This document shows positions 1 through 8,957 of a DNA stretch of 64,000 bases, piece by piece. The stretch is taken from assembly GCA_900104495.1 (NCBI GenBank), contig FMXS01000003.1:434001-498000 (forward strand), read 5' to 3'. Numbering within the stretch: the stretch's first letter is position 1; each line of letters begins with the position of its first letter. This DNA comes from Ruminococcaceae bacterium FB2012. GTDB lineage: Bacteria; Bacillota; Clostridia; Oscillospirales; Ruminococcaceae. Position numbers and translations under genes: made by a program. The notes under the pieces were generated by a model. It was given only the letters and a program-made list of their open reading frames with translations, ran no database searches and was not told where the DNA came from.

Positions 1-2
1 CC

Positions 3-2525
3 AATATAGAGAAAAATTATCTTTTTCAGGCTTCGCAGCTGACCATACTTGTCAGCTATACGGTTTTTTCCGCAATACTTACGGCGGAGACCTTCCTTAT
101 GGACTGGGAGACCTGGCCGCTGATACCGATATTCATCGGCATCGTCGTCTCCTGGATAATGCATCTTCGCCAGAGCCTTACCGCCGACCACCGCGTGTGG
201 ATATATTCGGCTTTCATCATGTTCACCTTCTTCTTCTACGGCAGCCACCGCACCAGCGTCTTCGACACGGTCTCGGTCATGTCGGTGGTGCTGATACTCT
301 ACACCATGACGGGCATGAAGCCGCTGATAACCTTTTTACAGATGCTCTACTACATCACCATGGCCTACGGCCTCACGGAGATGTGGCTTGACGGCGAGAC
401 CTTCGACAGTCTTGTGATCTCACGGTCGCTGCTGCACATCGCCGTCATTACCGCCATAGGCATAATCTCACGGAAGATAATCAACAAGTGGAAGGACGTT
501 CTCGGAAGCTCCTCCGAGGAGATAGAAAAGCTCACCGAGGCCACGGAAAGGCTCAACGACTTCCTTGCCAACGTTTCCCACGAGATTCGCACCCCCATAA
601 ATGCCGTCATCGGACTGACGGGCATCTGCATCAACGAGGAGGAGGACCCCGAAAAGCTGGAGAACCTTACCTCGGTGCGCAGTGCCGGCAGACGTGTTGC
701 CGAGCAGATCAGCGACATTCTTGACTACACTGAAATAGACAGCGGAAAACTGGCCAACAACTACGAGGACTATATGCTTTCTTCTGTGCTGGGTGACCTG
801 GTAGCGGAGATAAGGCCCTACAAACCCGAGGAGCTGGAGCTGGTCATCGACGTGGACCCGGCTATCCCTTCGGTGATGAACACCGATATCAGCAAGCTGA
901 AAAAGATACTCCGTCACCTGATAATCAACGGACTGAAATACACCCCCGAAGGCGGCGTCTATGTCCGTCTTTACACCATACCCCAGGAATACGGCGTGAA
1001 CCTGCTGATAAAGGTCACCGACACGGGCATAGGTATGTCCCAGGAGGAGACCGAGCGCATATTTGACAGCTACTATCAGGCCGATTCCGGGCGCACCCGT
1101 CAGGGCGGAGGCCTGGGCCTCGGTCTGACCATAGCGGCGGGCTTCACGGCTTCTCTCGGCGGATTCATGCGGGTGGAGAGCGTTCCCGACGAGGGCACCA
1201 CAGTCACCGTCAGCCTGCCTCAGAATGTGGTCGAGTCTTCCAGCTGTATGTCGCTGGCGGAGCCCGAAAAACTCTGTCTCGGCGCCTTCCTGCATCTGGA
1301 CAAGTACGCAGACCCTCACGTCCGTGAATACTACAATATGATGATACACAACATCGTAGTGGGCTTCGGCATACAGATGCACCGCGTTGACAATGTGGGC
1401 AGCCTTAAAAAGCTGCTGGATTCCGTGACGCTTACGCATCTGTTCATCGCAGAAGAGGAATACGAGACCGCTCCCGGGCTGATAGAAGAACTGGCAAGAC
1501 GGATGACCGTAGTAGTTGTGGCAAACGGCAGCTTCCGGCTGAAGCCCGGGTCCTCCGCAAGGATAATGGAAAAGCCCTTCTACTGCTTCCCGGTGGCGGC
1601 GGTGCTGAACTCCCCTGCCGGACGGGCCCCGGAGGAAAAAGGTATCCTCTGCCCGGGCGTAAAGGCGCTGGTGGTGGACGACGAGCCCATGAACCTTGTG
1701 GTGGCGAAGAATATCCTCAAACGGTACGGCATGACCGTTACCACTGCCGTTTCCGGACAGGAGTCCATAGACCTCTGCCGCAGCAAACAGTTCGATATCG
1801 TGTTCATGGACCACATGATGCCCGGCATGGACGGCGTCGAGGCTATGAAGCTCATCCGGGCGGGAAAGGTGCGCGGGCAGGCTGATACACCGATAGTCGC
1901 GCTGACAGCCAACGCCGTCAGCACCGCAAAAGAAATGTTCCTCTCCGAGGGCTTCGACGGCTTCGTCAGCAAGCCTATCGAACTGGTGGAGCTGGAGCGT
2001 GTGCTTAAAAAGGTACTGCCCCGGTCGGTCATCACCAGCGAGGACGGCGAGGCTCTTCCCGAAGAGACAGCCGAGGAAGCTCCCGCAGACGAGGCTCCCG
2101 CAGACGAGGCTCCCGCAGAAGCGGAGCTGTCCCTGTTTGAAAAGCTGGAAGCCCTGGGCATCAACACTGCCGAGGGCATGGGCTACTGCATGGACGACGA
2201 GGAGCTTTACAGCGAGCTGCTGATGCAGTTCGTAAATGAAGCTCCCTCCAAGCGCCTGCTTATGGAAGAAGCCTTCGCGGCAGAGGACCTGAAAAACTAC
2301 GCTATCTACGTCCACGGGCTGAAAAGCACCTCCCGGATGATAGGCGACGGAGCACTGGGCAGCCAGGCCGAAGCCCTGGAATTTGCCTCCAAGGACGGCA
2401 ACGCCGAATTTGTCAGAGAGCATCACCCCGGGCTTATGGAGGACTATCTGAATCTCACCGAGGGCATAAGCAAGGCTTACGGTACAGTCCCCTCTTCGGA
2501 GGACCCGGAAAAGGGAGGCGAGTGA
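3..2525 (+). CDS. Hybrid sensor histidine kinase (HisKA-HATPase-REC-Hpt), 5' partial
   Basis: This is a membrane-bound hybrid kinase that autophosphorylates on His and relays phosphate through its own receiver to a C-terminal Hpt domain. The frame is open to the left edge; counting from the ATG at 99, residues 1-125 hold hydrophobic helices, and the codons upstream of that ATG also encode a helix, so the true start is probably outside the window. The HisKA H-box is SHEIRTPIN (His161), the N-box is LIINGLKYT, the G-boxes are DTGIGM and GLGLGL, the receiver has VVDDE with phospho-acceptor Asp571 in FMDHMMPGMDG, and the Hpt histidine is His739 in YVHGLKSTSRM. A PADEA repeat linker joins receiver and Hpt. 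There is no DNA-binding output, so the phosphate must go to another protein. It ends one base before the next kinase, so the two are surely co-transcribed. The ligand is unknown. Confidence 0.9.
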   Translation, partial: NIEKNYLFQASQLTILVSYTVFSAILTAETFLMDWETWPLIPIFIGIVVSWIMHLRQSLTADHRVWIYSAFIMFTFFFYGSHRTSVFDTVSVMSVVLILYTMTGMKPLITFLQMLYYITMAYGLTEMWLDGETFDSLVISRSLLHIAVITAIGIISRKIINKWKDVLGSSSEEIEKLTEATERLNDFLANVSHEIRTPINAVIGLTGICINEEEDPEKLENLTSVRSAGRRVAEQISDILDYTEIDSGKLANNYEDYMLSSVLGDLVAEIRPYKPEELELVIDVDPAIPSVMNTDISKLKKILRHLIINGLKYTPEGGVYVRLYTIPQEYGVNLLIKVTDTGIGMSQEETERIFDSYYQADSGRTRQGGGLGLGLTIAAGFTASLGGFMRVESVPDEGTTVTVSLPQNVVESSSCMSLAEPEKLCLGAFLHLDKYADPHVREYYNMMIHNIVVGFGIQMHRVDNVGSLKKLLDSVTLTHLFIAEEEYETAPGLIEELARRMTVVVVANGSFRLKPGSSARIMEKPFYCFPVAAVLNSPAGRAPEEKGILCPGVKALVVDDEPMNLVVAKNILKRYGMTVTTAVSGQESIDLCRSKQFDIVFMDHMMPGMDGVEAMKLIRAGKVRGQADTPIVALTANAVSTAKEMFLSEGFDGFVSKPIELVELERVLKKVLPRSVITSEDGEALPEETAEEAPADEAPADEAPAEAELSLFEKLEALGINTAEGMGYCMDDEELYSELLMQFVNEAPSKRLLMEEAFAAEDLKNYAIYVHGLKSTSRMIGDGALGSQAEALEFASKDGNAEFVREHHPGLMEDYLNLTEGISKAYGTVPSSEDPEKGGE

Positions 2526-2526
2526 T

Positions 2527-5220
2527 ATGAGTCCGAAGAAGATAAAGGAATTCATCCTCTCCAGTGAGAACAGTCTCCACGAGCGGCTGTTCGTGCTTAT
2601 CATGACCGTCACCACTCTGGCCTGGCTTATCACCCTCGCGGAGATACTTATAATGGGCTCCTCGGTGGCTGAAGTACTGTATCTGCTGGGAGGAGTTGTC
2701 CTCTTTGCCGTTATGACGATGCTTTCCATAAAGCTGGACCGCATCGGCATCGGTGCGCTGATACTTTCAGCGGGCATGGTCTTCGGCTATCTGCCCCTGA
2801 CCTTCTTCTACGGCGGAGGCGTCTACGGCGACGCTCCCCTTTGGTTCCTTTACAGCATCCTTTTCGTGAATATGAGCCTTGAAGGCGGACGGCGCATCGT
2901 TATGATAGTCCTCGACCTGATAACGGCGGGGATATGCTGGTATGTGTCCTACACTCACCCCAGCCTTGTGGTGGAAAACGACCGCTTCATGGCCCATATA
3001 TACTCGCTGATCTCCCTGGTGCTGCTGGCGGTGTGCGTCAGCGTCCTTGTGAGCTTCCGCAACAGGATGTATCTTCGGGAGGTAAGCCGTTCGAGAGAAC
3101 AGAAAAAGGAGATCGAGACCCTCAGCCGCGCTCAGAATCAGTTTTTCTCCAGTATGAGCCATGAGATCCGCACGCCTATCAACACCATTATCGCCCTTAA
3201 CGAGATGATCCTTCGGGAGAACATCTCCGACGAGGTGGCAGAGGACGCCGCAAACATACAGTCCGCCAGCAAGATGCTGCTGCACCTTATCAACGATATA
3301 CTGGATATGTCCAAGTTCGCTTCGGGACAGATGCAGCTGGCCCCTACGGTCTACGCTCCCGGCGATATGCTCTCTGACATCGTGGGAATGATGTGGATAA
3401 GGGCCAAGGAAAAGAAGCTGGACTTCACCGTAAACGTGGCCCCGGACATCCCCGCACAGCTGATGGGCGACGAGGTCCGCATCAAGCAGATACTGATAAA
3501 CGTAATCAACAACGCGATAAAATACACCAAGGAAGGTTCGGTCTCCCTGTCCATACAGTGCGGAGAGAGCTATGACGAGGACGTCTGCGATGTGATCTAC
3601 TCCGTCAGCGACACGGGCATAGGCATCAAGAAGGAGAACATCCCCTACCTGTTCGACACCTTCCGCCGTGTGGACGAGGAAAAGAACCGCCACATCGAAG
3701 GCACGGGCCTGGGACTTTCCATAGTCAAGCAGTTCGTGGACCTTATGGGCGGCAGGATAACCGTCAACAGCGTCTACACCAAGGGCTCCACCTTCATCAT
3801 CGAGATCCCTCAGAAGATAGTCGGGGATCAGAGCATCGGCGAGCTGAACATCAGCGGCGGCAGACAGCAGCGGCTGTCCGGAAAGCATTCCGCACGGTTT
3901 GAAGCCCCCGAAGCCAAGGTCCTGGTGGTGGACGACAATGCCTCCAACCTGCTGGTAGTGTCGAAGCTGCTTCGGGAAACAAAGATACAGGTGGACACCG
4001 TCCCCAGCGGTGCCGAGGCTTTGAAACGCACTCTCAACGAGCATTACCACGTTATCTTTATGGATCACCTTATGCCGGAAATGGACGGCATCGAATGCTT
4101 CCACGCTATAAGAAATCAGATCGGCGGACGCTGCAAGGAGTCGAAGATCGTGGCCCTTACGGCCAACGCCGGCAGCGAGAACCGTCTGCTCTACGAAAAG
4201 GAAGGCTTCGACGGCTACCTTGTGAAGCCCATTACCGGCGACCAGCTGGAGCAGGAGCTTTACAGGCTGCTGCCGGGTGACCTCACCTACGTTTCCGGCG
4301 AGCCCGAGGAGATACTCCGGGAGACCGTTTCCTGGATGAAGAACGAGCAGCGCAAGAAGACGGTGATGATAACCACCGAAAGCGTTGCCGACCTCCCGCA
4401 GGAGCTTATCGACAGATACGGCATCGCGGTGCTTCCGCATCTCGTAGTCACCGAAGAGGGCAGGTTCATGGACGGCATCGAGATCGAGACCCGGGGCCTG
4501 CTGGACTATATGAAGGACACCTCCCGCAGCGTACATACCGATGGTCCGCCGGTACAGACGATAGAGGGCTTCTTCGCCGGAAGGCTCCAGGCGGCCAACA
4601 ATATCATCCATATCTCCATTTCCAGCGAACTTGCGGGAAGCGGATGTGCCGCCGCTATGGAAGCCGCAAAGGCTTTCGACAACGTGACTGTCATCGACTC
4701 GGGACACCTCTCCAGCGGTCAGGGACTTATGGTCATCGAGGCCTGCCGTCTTGCCGAAGAGGGCAAGAGCCCCGAGGAGATCAAGGAACACCTCGAGAAG
4801 ATGAAGTCAAAGATACATTCCAGCTTTATCGTAGACAACCTGGATTTCCTGGCCCGGGCGCATCAGGTGAGCTACAAGGTGGCAGGAGTCACCAAGTCGC
4901 TGCTGGCAAGGCCGGTACTGACGCTCAAGAAGGGCAAAATGGGCGTTGGGAAGGTCTACTTCGGGCCGCGTGAACGGGCCTGGAAACGCTATATCGGTGC
5001 GGTGCTGAGGGATCCCTCCCGCATTGACAGGCGGCTGCTGTTCGTGACATACGTCGGCCTCACCAAGAAGGACATGGACTGGATCCGAGCGGAGATCGAA
5101 AAGCGAGCCTCCTTCGAAGAGATATACTTCCGCCAGGCCTCGCCGGTCATCGCGGTAAACTGCGGAGCGGGCACCTTCGGTCTGCTTATCCGGGATGCTG
5201 ACAAGAGCGGGCTGATCTGA
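2527..5220 (+). CDS. Hybrid histidine kinase-receiver with C-terminal DegV/FakB-like domain
   Basis: This 897-residue fusion has about six membrane helices (residues 20-178), HisKA (His212 in SMSHEIRTPIN), HATPase_c (about 310-435: NNAIKYT, DTGIGI, GTGLGLS), a receiver (about 460-590, Asp513 in FMDHLMPEMDG), and then a complete DegV fold from about residue 610 to the end. DegV landmarks are MITTESVADLP (family TDS-x-AD), ISISSELAGS (family SSxLSGT), VIDSGHLSSGQGL and ARPVLTLKKGK. Stand-alone DegV/FakB proteins bind one fatty acid and present it to the kinase FakA. Here the TDS motif is TES and the usual TSQP segment is altered, so binding may be regulatory or modified. It starts one base after the upstream kinase behind GGGAGGCGAG. 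Fusion of DegV to a phosphorelay kinase is unusual; lipid sensing is an inference, strengthened by the fakB-fakA-plsY operon just downstream. Confidence 0.9.
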   Translation: MSPKKIKEFILSSENSLHERLFVLIMTVTTLAWLITLAEILIMGSSVAEVLYLLGGVVLFAVMTMLSIKLDRIGIGALILSAGMVFGYLPLTFFYGGGVYGDAPLWFLYSILFVNMSLEGGRRIVMIVLDLITAGICWYVSYTHPSLVVENDRFMAHIYSLISLVLLAVCVSVLVSFRNRMYLREVSRSREQKKEIETLSRAQNQFFSSMSHEIRTPINTIIALNEMILRENISDEVAEDAANIQSASKMLLHLINDILDMSKFASGQMQLAPTVYAPGDMLSDIVGMMWIRAKEKKLDFTVNVAPDIPAQLMGDEVRIKQILINVINNAIKYTKEGSVSLSIQCGESYDEDVCDVIYSVSDTGIGIKKENIPYLFDTFRRVDEEKNRHIEGTGLGLSIVKQFVDLMGGRITVNSVYTKGSTFIIEIPQKIVGDQSIGELNISGGRQQRLSGKHSARFEAPEAKVLVVDDNASNLLVVSKLLRETKIQVDTVPSGAEALKRTLNEHYHVIFMDHLMPEMDGIECFHAIRNQIGGRCKESKIVALTANAGSENRLLYEKEGFDGYLVKPITGDQLEQELYRLLPGDLTYVSGEPEEILRETVSWMKNEQRKKTVMITTESVADLPQELIDRYGIAVLPHLVVTEEGRFMDGIEIETRGLLDYMKDTSRSVHTDGPPVQTIEGFFAGRLQAANNIIHISISSELAGSGCAAAMEAAKAFDNVTVIDSGHLSSGQGLMVIEACRLAEEGKSPEEIKEHLEKMKSKIHSSFIVDNLDFLARAHQVSYKVAGVTKSLLARPVLTLKKGKMGVGKVYFGPRERAWKRYIGAVLRDPSRIDRRLLFVTYVGLTKKDMDWIRAEIEKRASFEEIYFRQASPVIAVNCGAGTFGLLIRDADKSGLI

Positions 5221-5690
5221 TCTTAGCTGCCTCTTGCATTTGCGGGAAAGATGTGGTATAATAGATAACGTACAAAGCTGCAAAACAAACCGCGAAGCGC
5301 ATTCCGCCCATCCAAGGGCGCGGTCAGCCCTTGGCGGGGACGGGGGCAGAGCCCTTGCAGGGACAATTTTCCCTCGACAAGCTCGGGAAAATCGGGACAG
5401 AGTCCCACTCGGCGCGTCAGCGACGACCCGGCGCTGCACTCGATAACAGTAGGGCGCAAAAGCCGTTTCCCCGTTCCTTTTGTCGTGGACAAACCAAATT
5501 GCAGCGCCGGAAAAAGTAGTTTTCTGCACTCGCAGGAAACAGCGAGCGAATTCACGCTTGCGTGAATTTGAGAGCGTCTTTCCGTCCGTAGGACCACTCT
5601 GTAAAGCCCCGGACCTCGCTCCTTCGGACGACGGAAGAGTTCCGAAAGCACCGCGCAGAACTTGAACCATAGAAATAAGAGGGTGATAAG
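5221..5690 (+). repeat. Dispersed 3'-UTR element, copy A (degenerate), in a 470-base gene-free gap
   Basis: The gap holds no supported gene. From about 5262 to 5610 it carries the element also found at 11139, 18573, 37100 (minus strand) and 52815. Shared blocks are an ACCGCGAAGCGC block, paired GGGCAGAGCCC and GGGACAGAGTCCC hairpins, CGACGACCCGGCGCTGCAC, GTCGTGGACAAACCA, CAGCGCCGG, and a CTGCACTCGCAGGAAACAGCGAG hairpin region. In this copy the inner terminator stem is eroded. It lies about 40 bases after the kinase stop, in the same orientation. Confidence 0.75.
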
Positions 5691-6245
5691 TTGGCTCAGA
5701 TAACCAAAAAAATGATAACCGAAAGCGTGTTCAGACTGGCGGAGAAAAAGCCGCTGAATAAAATAACCGTCCGCGACATCACCGATGACTGCGGCATCAC
5801 CCGAAATACTTTCTATTACTATTTCCACGACATCTACGACGTCTTCACCACTTACGTCGAGAGCCGTATGACCGAGATCTACGAGAAAGCCGACCGCGAT
5901 ACCGGCCTCTTCGATTTCATGGAGCTGGCCGCCAGCTATAAAAAGGTCTGGCTCAACTGCTATAAAACTATCGGCCACGAAACACTGTCAAAGTACGCCG
6001 GGGAGAAGATCAGAGCCTTGATAATCAAGACCTTCGAGACCGAAGGCTACTACGATAAGATCTCTGAGTTCGACCTTTCCATTATCTGCACTTTCTACGA
6101 GGAGGCGCTCTTCGGATTGATGATGCGCTGGCTCCAGGATAAACTCTCCGATGACCCCAGACAGATGAAAAGATCCCTCGACCGCATCCGCGTGCTTTTT
6201 GAGGGCCAGCTGGAGCTCCTTGCGAAGAACAGTCAAAACAAATAA
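5691..6245 (+). CDS. TetR/AcrR-family regulator, DhaS-like
   Basis: A one-component repressor-type protein of 184 residues. The N-terminal helix-turn-helix is clear (KITVRDITDDCGITRNTFYYYFHDIYDVF, residues about 22-50), followed by a helical ligand-binding half without recognisable ligand residues. The start is a TTG at 5691, chosen because GAGGGTGATAAG precedes it at proper spacing and no ATG precedes the HTH. The closest look-alike is the DhaS group, TetR-fold regulators or coactivators of dihydroxyacetone kinase operons; the neighbouring fakA is a DAK2-fold kinase, which fits. A strong intrinsic terminator follows. Control of the fak operon is inference from position; fatty acid or acyl-CoA would be a plausible ligand. 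Confidence 0.85.
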   Translation: MAQITKKMITESVFRLAEKKPLNKITVRDITDDCGITRNTFYYYFHDIYDVFTTYVESRMTEIYEKADRDTGLFDFMELAASYKKVWLNCYKTIGHETLSKYAGEKIRALIIKTFETEGYYDKISEFDLSIICTFYEEALFGLMMRWLQDKLSDDPRQMKRSLDRIRVLFEGQLELLAKNSQNK

Positions 6246-6260
6246 CTTTTTGGACAATAT

Positions 6261-6299
6261 AGCGCGTCTGCACGGTTTTTGTGCGAACGCGCTTTTTTG
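6261..6299 (+). terminator. Intrinsic terminator after the TetR gene
   Basis: AGCGCGTctGCAC and GTGCgaACGCGCT pair around a GGTTTTT loop and are followed by TTTTTTG. It separates the regulator from the fakB-fakA-plsY operon, which therefore should have its own promoter between 6300 and 6417. Confidence 0.8.
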
Positions 6300-6417
6300 T
6301 ATGTAGTAATGTTTGGGCAAATGATGTAAAATAAGAGTGCGGTGTAATAATAATGGGATAATTATGCCGTTTTATGCGAATATTCATAAACAATATACAT
6401 TGAAAGGATGTTTAACC

Positions 6418-7323
6418 ATGAGAAAGATCAAGATCATCACCGACTCCTGCTCCGATATGTCTAAGGAACTGCTGGAAAAGTACGACATCGACTACGGTCA
6501 TATGAGCTTTGTCCGCGACGGCAAGGAGTTCGACGCCTCCCTTACCTGGGACCTTCACAGCCCCTCCGAGTATTTCGGCTTGATGAGAGACGGCGAGAAG
6601 CTCTCCACCACACAGGTGCCCCCCAGCGAGTTTGTACGCCTTTTCACAAAGTATCTCTCCGAGGGCTATGACGTTATCTATATCGGCATCTCCGACAGGC
6701 AGTCCGGCTCGGTGAATACCGGCACCGTCATCGCAAAGGACGTTCTCAAGGACTTCCCCGAAGGAAAGGTAAGCTGCATCAACTCCCTCAACGGCAGCAT
6801 CGGCATCGGTATGCTGGCGATCTATGCCTCCAAGCTGGCAAAGGCAGGCAAGAGCTTTGAGGAGATCGTGGAGGAAGTCACCGCGCAGAGAAAGCGCGTC
6901 AACGAGTTCATGACCGTTTATTCCCTGGAATCCTTCAAGAGAACAGGAAGAGTCGAGAACAGCGAGGGCTACCAGGCTAACCTTATGGCCGTTAAGCCTA
7001 TCATGATCGCCGACGCAAACGGCGCTCAGGTGCCCATCAAGAAGATCCGCGGCAGAGCCGCTTCCCTCAAGGAGATCGTTGATCTCACAGCAGCCGCCGG
7101 CGCCAACGAGGCCACACAGGACGACTGCGTTTATCTCGTTCACGGCGACATCGAGGAAGAGGAACTCGAGGACCTCAAGAAGATGATCGCAGAGGCTATC
7201 CCCGACAAGCAGCTGGTGATCCTGCCCTTCGGTCCGATCATCGGCGTATCCGTAGGCCCGGATGCCGTGGGAATGTGGTCCTTCGGTGCGGAAGTCACCT
7301 ACAAGGCGGGGGAGGCTAAGTAA
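6418..7323 (+). CDS. fakB: DegV family fatty-acid-binding protein
   Basis: A 301-residue stand-alone DegV protein. Family members bind a fatty acid in a deep pocket and present its carboxylate to FakA for phosphorylation. Visible landmarks are IITDSCSDMS at residues 6-15 (TDS motif intact), STTQVPPSEF, IGISDRQSGS in the head-group loop, and a C-terminal domain ending near GPIIGVSVGPDAVG. ATG 6418 follows GAAAGGATG at good spacing; an in-frame upstream extension has no ribosome site. The stop overlaps the start of fakA (TAATG), indicating translational coupling. The exact acyl-chain preference cannot be read from sequence. Confidence 0.9.
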   Translation: MRKIKIITDSCSDMSKELLEKYDIDYGHMSFVRDGKEFDASLTWDLHSPSEYFGLMRDGEKLSTTQVPPSEFVRLFTKYLSEGYDVIYIGISDRQSGSVNTGTVIAKDVLKDFPEGKVSCINSLNGSIGIGMLAIYASKLAKAGKSFEEIVEEVTAQRKRVNEFMTVYSLESFKRTGRVENSEGYQANLMAVKPIMIADANGAQVPIKKIRGRAASLKEIVDLTAAAGANEATQDDCVYLVHGDIEEEELEDLKKMIAEAIPDKQLVILPFGPIIGVSVGPDAVGMWSFGAEVTYKAGEAK

Positions 7324-8957
7324 TGGCAACCACTTGTCTTACAGGCAAGCTGTTCTTTGAAATGCTGCAAAGCGGAGCCGCCAATCTGGAGCTGCACAGC
7401 AGCGAGGTCAACGATCTGAACGTTTTCCCCATTCCCGACGGCGACACCGGCAGCAATATGACTCTGACCGTCCAGGGGGGAGCTTCGGCTTCCGTTAATA
7501 CCGACAGCCTTTCGGACACCGCCTCCGGCGCCGCAAGGGGTATGCTCCTTTCCGCAAGAGGCAATTCGGGAGTTATACTTTCCCAGCTGTTTGAAGGTGC
7601 GGCGGCAGGACTGAAAGGGCTGGTCACAGCCGATCTGAAGGAGATCGGCAAGGCCTGCCGAAAGGCCGTGGAGCAGGCTTACAGCTCGGTCATCGACCCC
7701 ACGGAGGGAACTATCCTCACCGTGGCGAGGGAGACCTCGGAGATGATCTCGTCACGGGATTTTGAGTCGCTGGAAGAAATGCTGGAAGCGGCTATCGACC
7801 GGGCGAAGGTGTCCCTGGAACACACCCCGGACCTGCTGGACGTGCTGAAAAAGGCCGGCGTGGTGGATTCCGGCGGCGCGGGGCTCATATACATCCTGGA
7901 AGGGATGTACTGCGCCCTTACGGGCAAAGCCATAGAGCGCTCGGCGGAAATGCTCCACAGGGAGGCTCCCAAGGCCGTCAACACCGACCTCTTCACCGAG
8001 GACAGCGTGCTGGAATTCGGCTACTGCACCGAGGTGCTGGTGCGTCTGCAAAAGATCAAGTGCGACCCGGAGACCTTTGACATCAACGGGCTTATCGAAT
8101 TTATGAGCGGCCTCGGAGATTCCATAGTCGCTCTGAAAAACGGCTCGGTGGTAAAGCTCCACGTCCATACCATGACGCCTTACAAGGTGCTGGAATACTG
8201 CCAGCAGTACGGCGAGTTTCTTACGGTGAAGATCGAGAACATGATGCTCCAGCACAGCGAGGTCATCGCCGGCGAGGAGGAGAAAAAGAGCGAGCGCACA
8301 AAGTATGCCGTCGCGGCGGTTGCCACCGGCGAAGGCCTTAAAAAGGAGCTTCGGGAAATGGGCTGCAATGTGGTCATCGACGGCGGACAGACCTCCAATC
8401 CCTCCGCCAGCGATCTGCTGGCCGCCTTCGACAAGGCCAATGCCGACACGGTGTTCATCCTGCCCAATAACGGCAACATCCTGCTCACCGCCAGACAGGC
8501 GGCGGAGCTTTACAATAAGGCCGACGTGAGGGTCATCCCCACCAAGACCATAGGCGACTGCATCTCGGTGCTTTCGATGCTCGATCTCACCGGGGATCCG
8601 GACAGCATCGAGGCCGCAATGAACGAGGCTATGGAAGGCACTGTCACTGCGGAGATCTCCAAGAGCATCCGTGCGGCGGAGCTTAACGGCCTGTCTATCA
8701 GAAGCGGCGAGTACATCGGCATCATCGGCAGAGACGTAGTCTCGGCGGACACCGACTGTCTCGATACTGCGGCGGCGGCACTTAAACTTATGGAGCCCGC
8801 CGACCATTCGGCGCTGATGATAATTTCCGGCAAGAACGCTCCCCGGGGCGTTTCGGCGGAACTGGCGGCGCTGGCTAAAAAGAAATACCGCCGCTTGGAG
8901 ATCTGCGAGATCGACGGCGGACAGGATATTTACGATCTGATCTTGGTGGTGAACTAA
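7323..8957 (+). CDS. fakA: Fatty acid kinase catalytic subunit (DAK2 domain, YloV family)
   Basis: FakA uses ATP to phosphorylate FakB-bound fatty acid, producing acyl-phosphate. The 544-residue protein starts with a DAK2 nucleotide-binding domain carrying the family signatures VFPIPDGDTGSNM (about residues 35-48, Mg/ATP-binding aspartates) and LLSARGNSGVILSQLFEGA. Then come the middle domain (FGYCTEVLVRLQ, HVHTMTPYKVLEYC) and a DegV-like C-terminal domain (FILPNNGNI, IPTKTIGDCISVL). Length is close to the usual 540-560. Starts overlap at both ends (TAATG with fakB, TAATG with plsY), so the three subunits are made together. Acyl-phosphate is the substrate of PlsY, encoded next. Confidence 0.92.
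   Translation: MATTCLTGKLFFEMLQSGAANLELHSSEVNDLNVFPIPDGDTGSNMTLTVQGGASASVNTDSLSDTASGAARGMLLSARGNSGVILSQLFEGAAAGLKGLVTADLKEIGKACRKAVEQAYSSVIDPTEGTILTVARETSEMISSRDFESLEEMLEAAIDRAKVSLEHTPDLLDVLKKAGVVDSGGAGLIYILEGMYCALTGKAIERSAEMLHREAPKAVNTDLFTEDSVLEFGYCTEVLVRLQKIKCDPETFDINGLIEFMSGLGDSIVALKNGSVVKLHVHTMTPYKVLEYCQQYGEFLTVKIENMMLQHSEVIAGEEEKKSERTKYAVAAVATGEGLKKELREMGCNVVIDGGQTSNPSASDLLAAFDKANADTVFILPNNGNILLTARQAAELYNKADVRVIPTKTIGDCISVLSMLDLTGDPDSIEAAMNEAMEGTVTAEISKSIRAAELNGLSIRSGEYIGIIGRDVVSADTDCLDTAAAALKLMEPADHSALMIISGKNAPRGVSAELAALAKKKYRRLEICEIDGGQDIYDLILVVN

Noticed and set aside
468..2777. Long open frame on the minus strand across the first kinase gene
   Set aside because: It mirrors a GC-rich coding gene, crosses two genuine genes with full domain content, and encodes no recognisable domain.
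5223..5978. Small open frames in the dispersed repeat regions (also near 11045, 18641, 37127, 52708 and 53000)
   Set aside because: They follow the stem-loop repeat modules, differ between copies by frame breaks, and lack ribosome sites; the DNA is better explained as a structured non-coding element.
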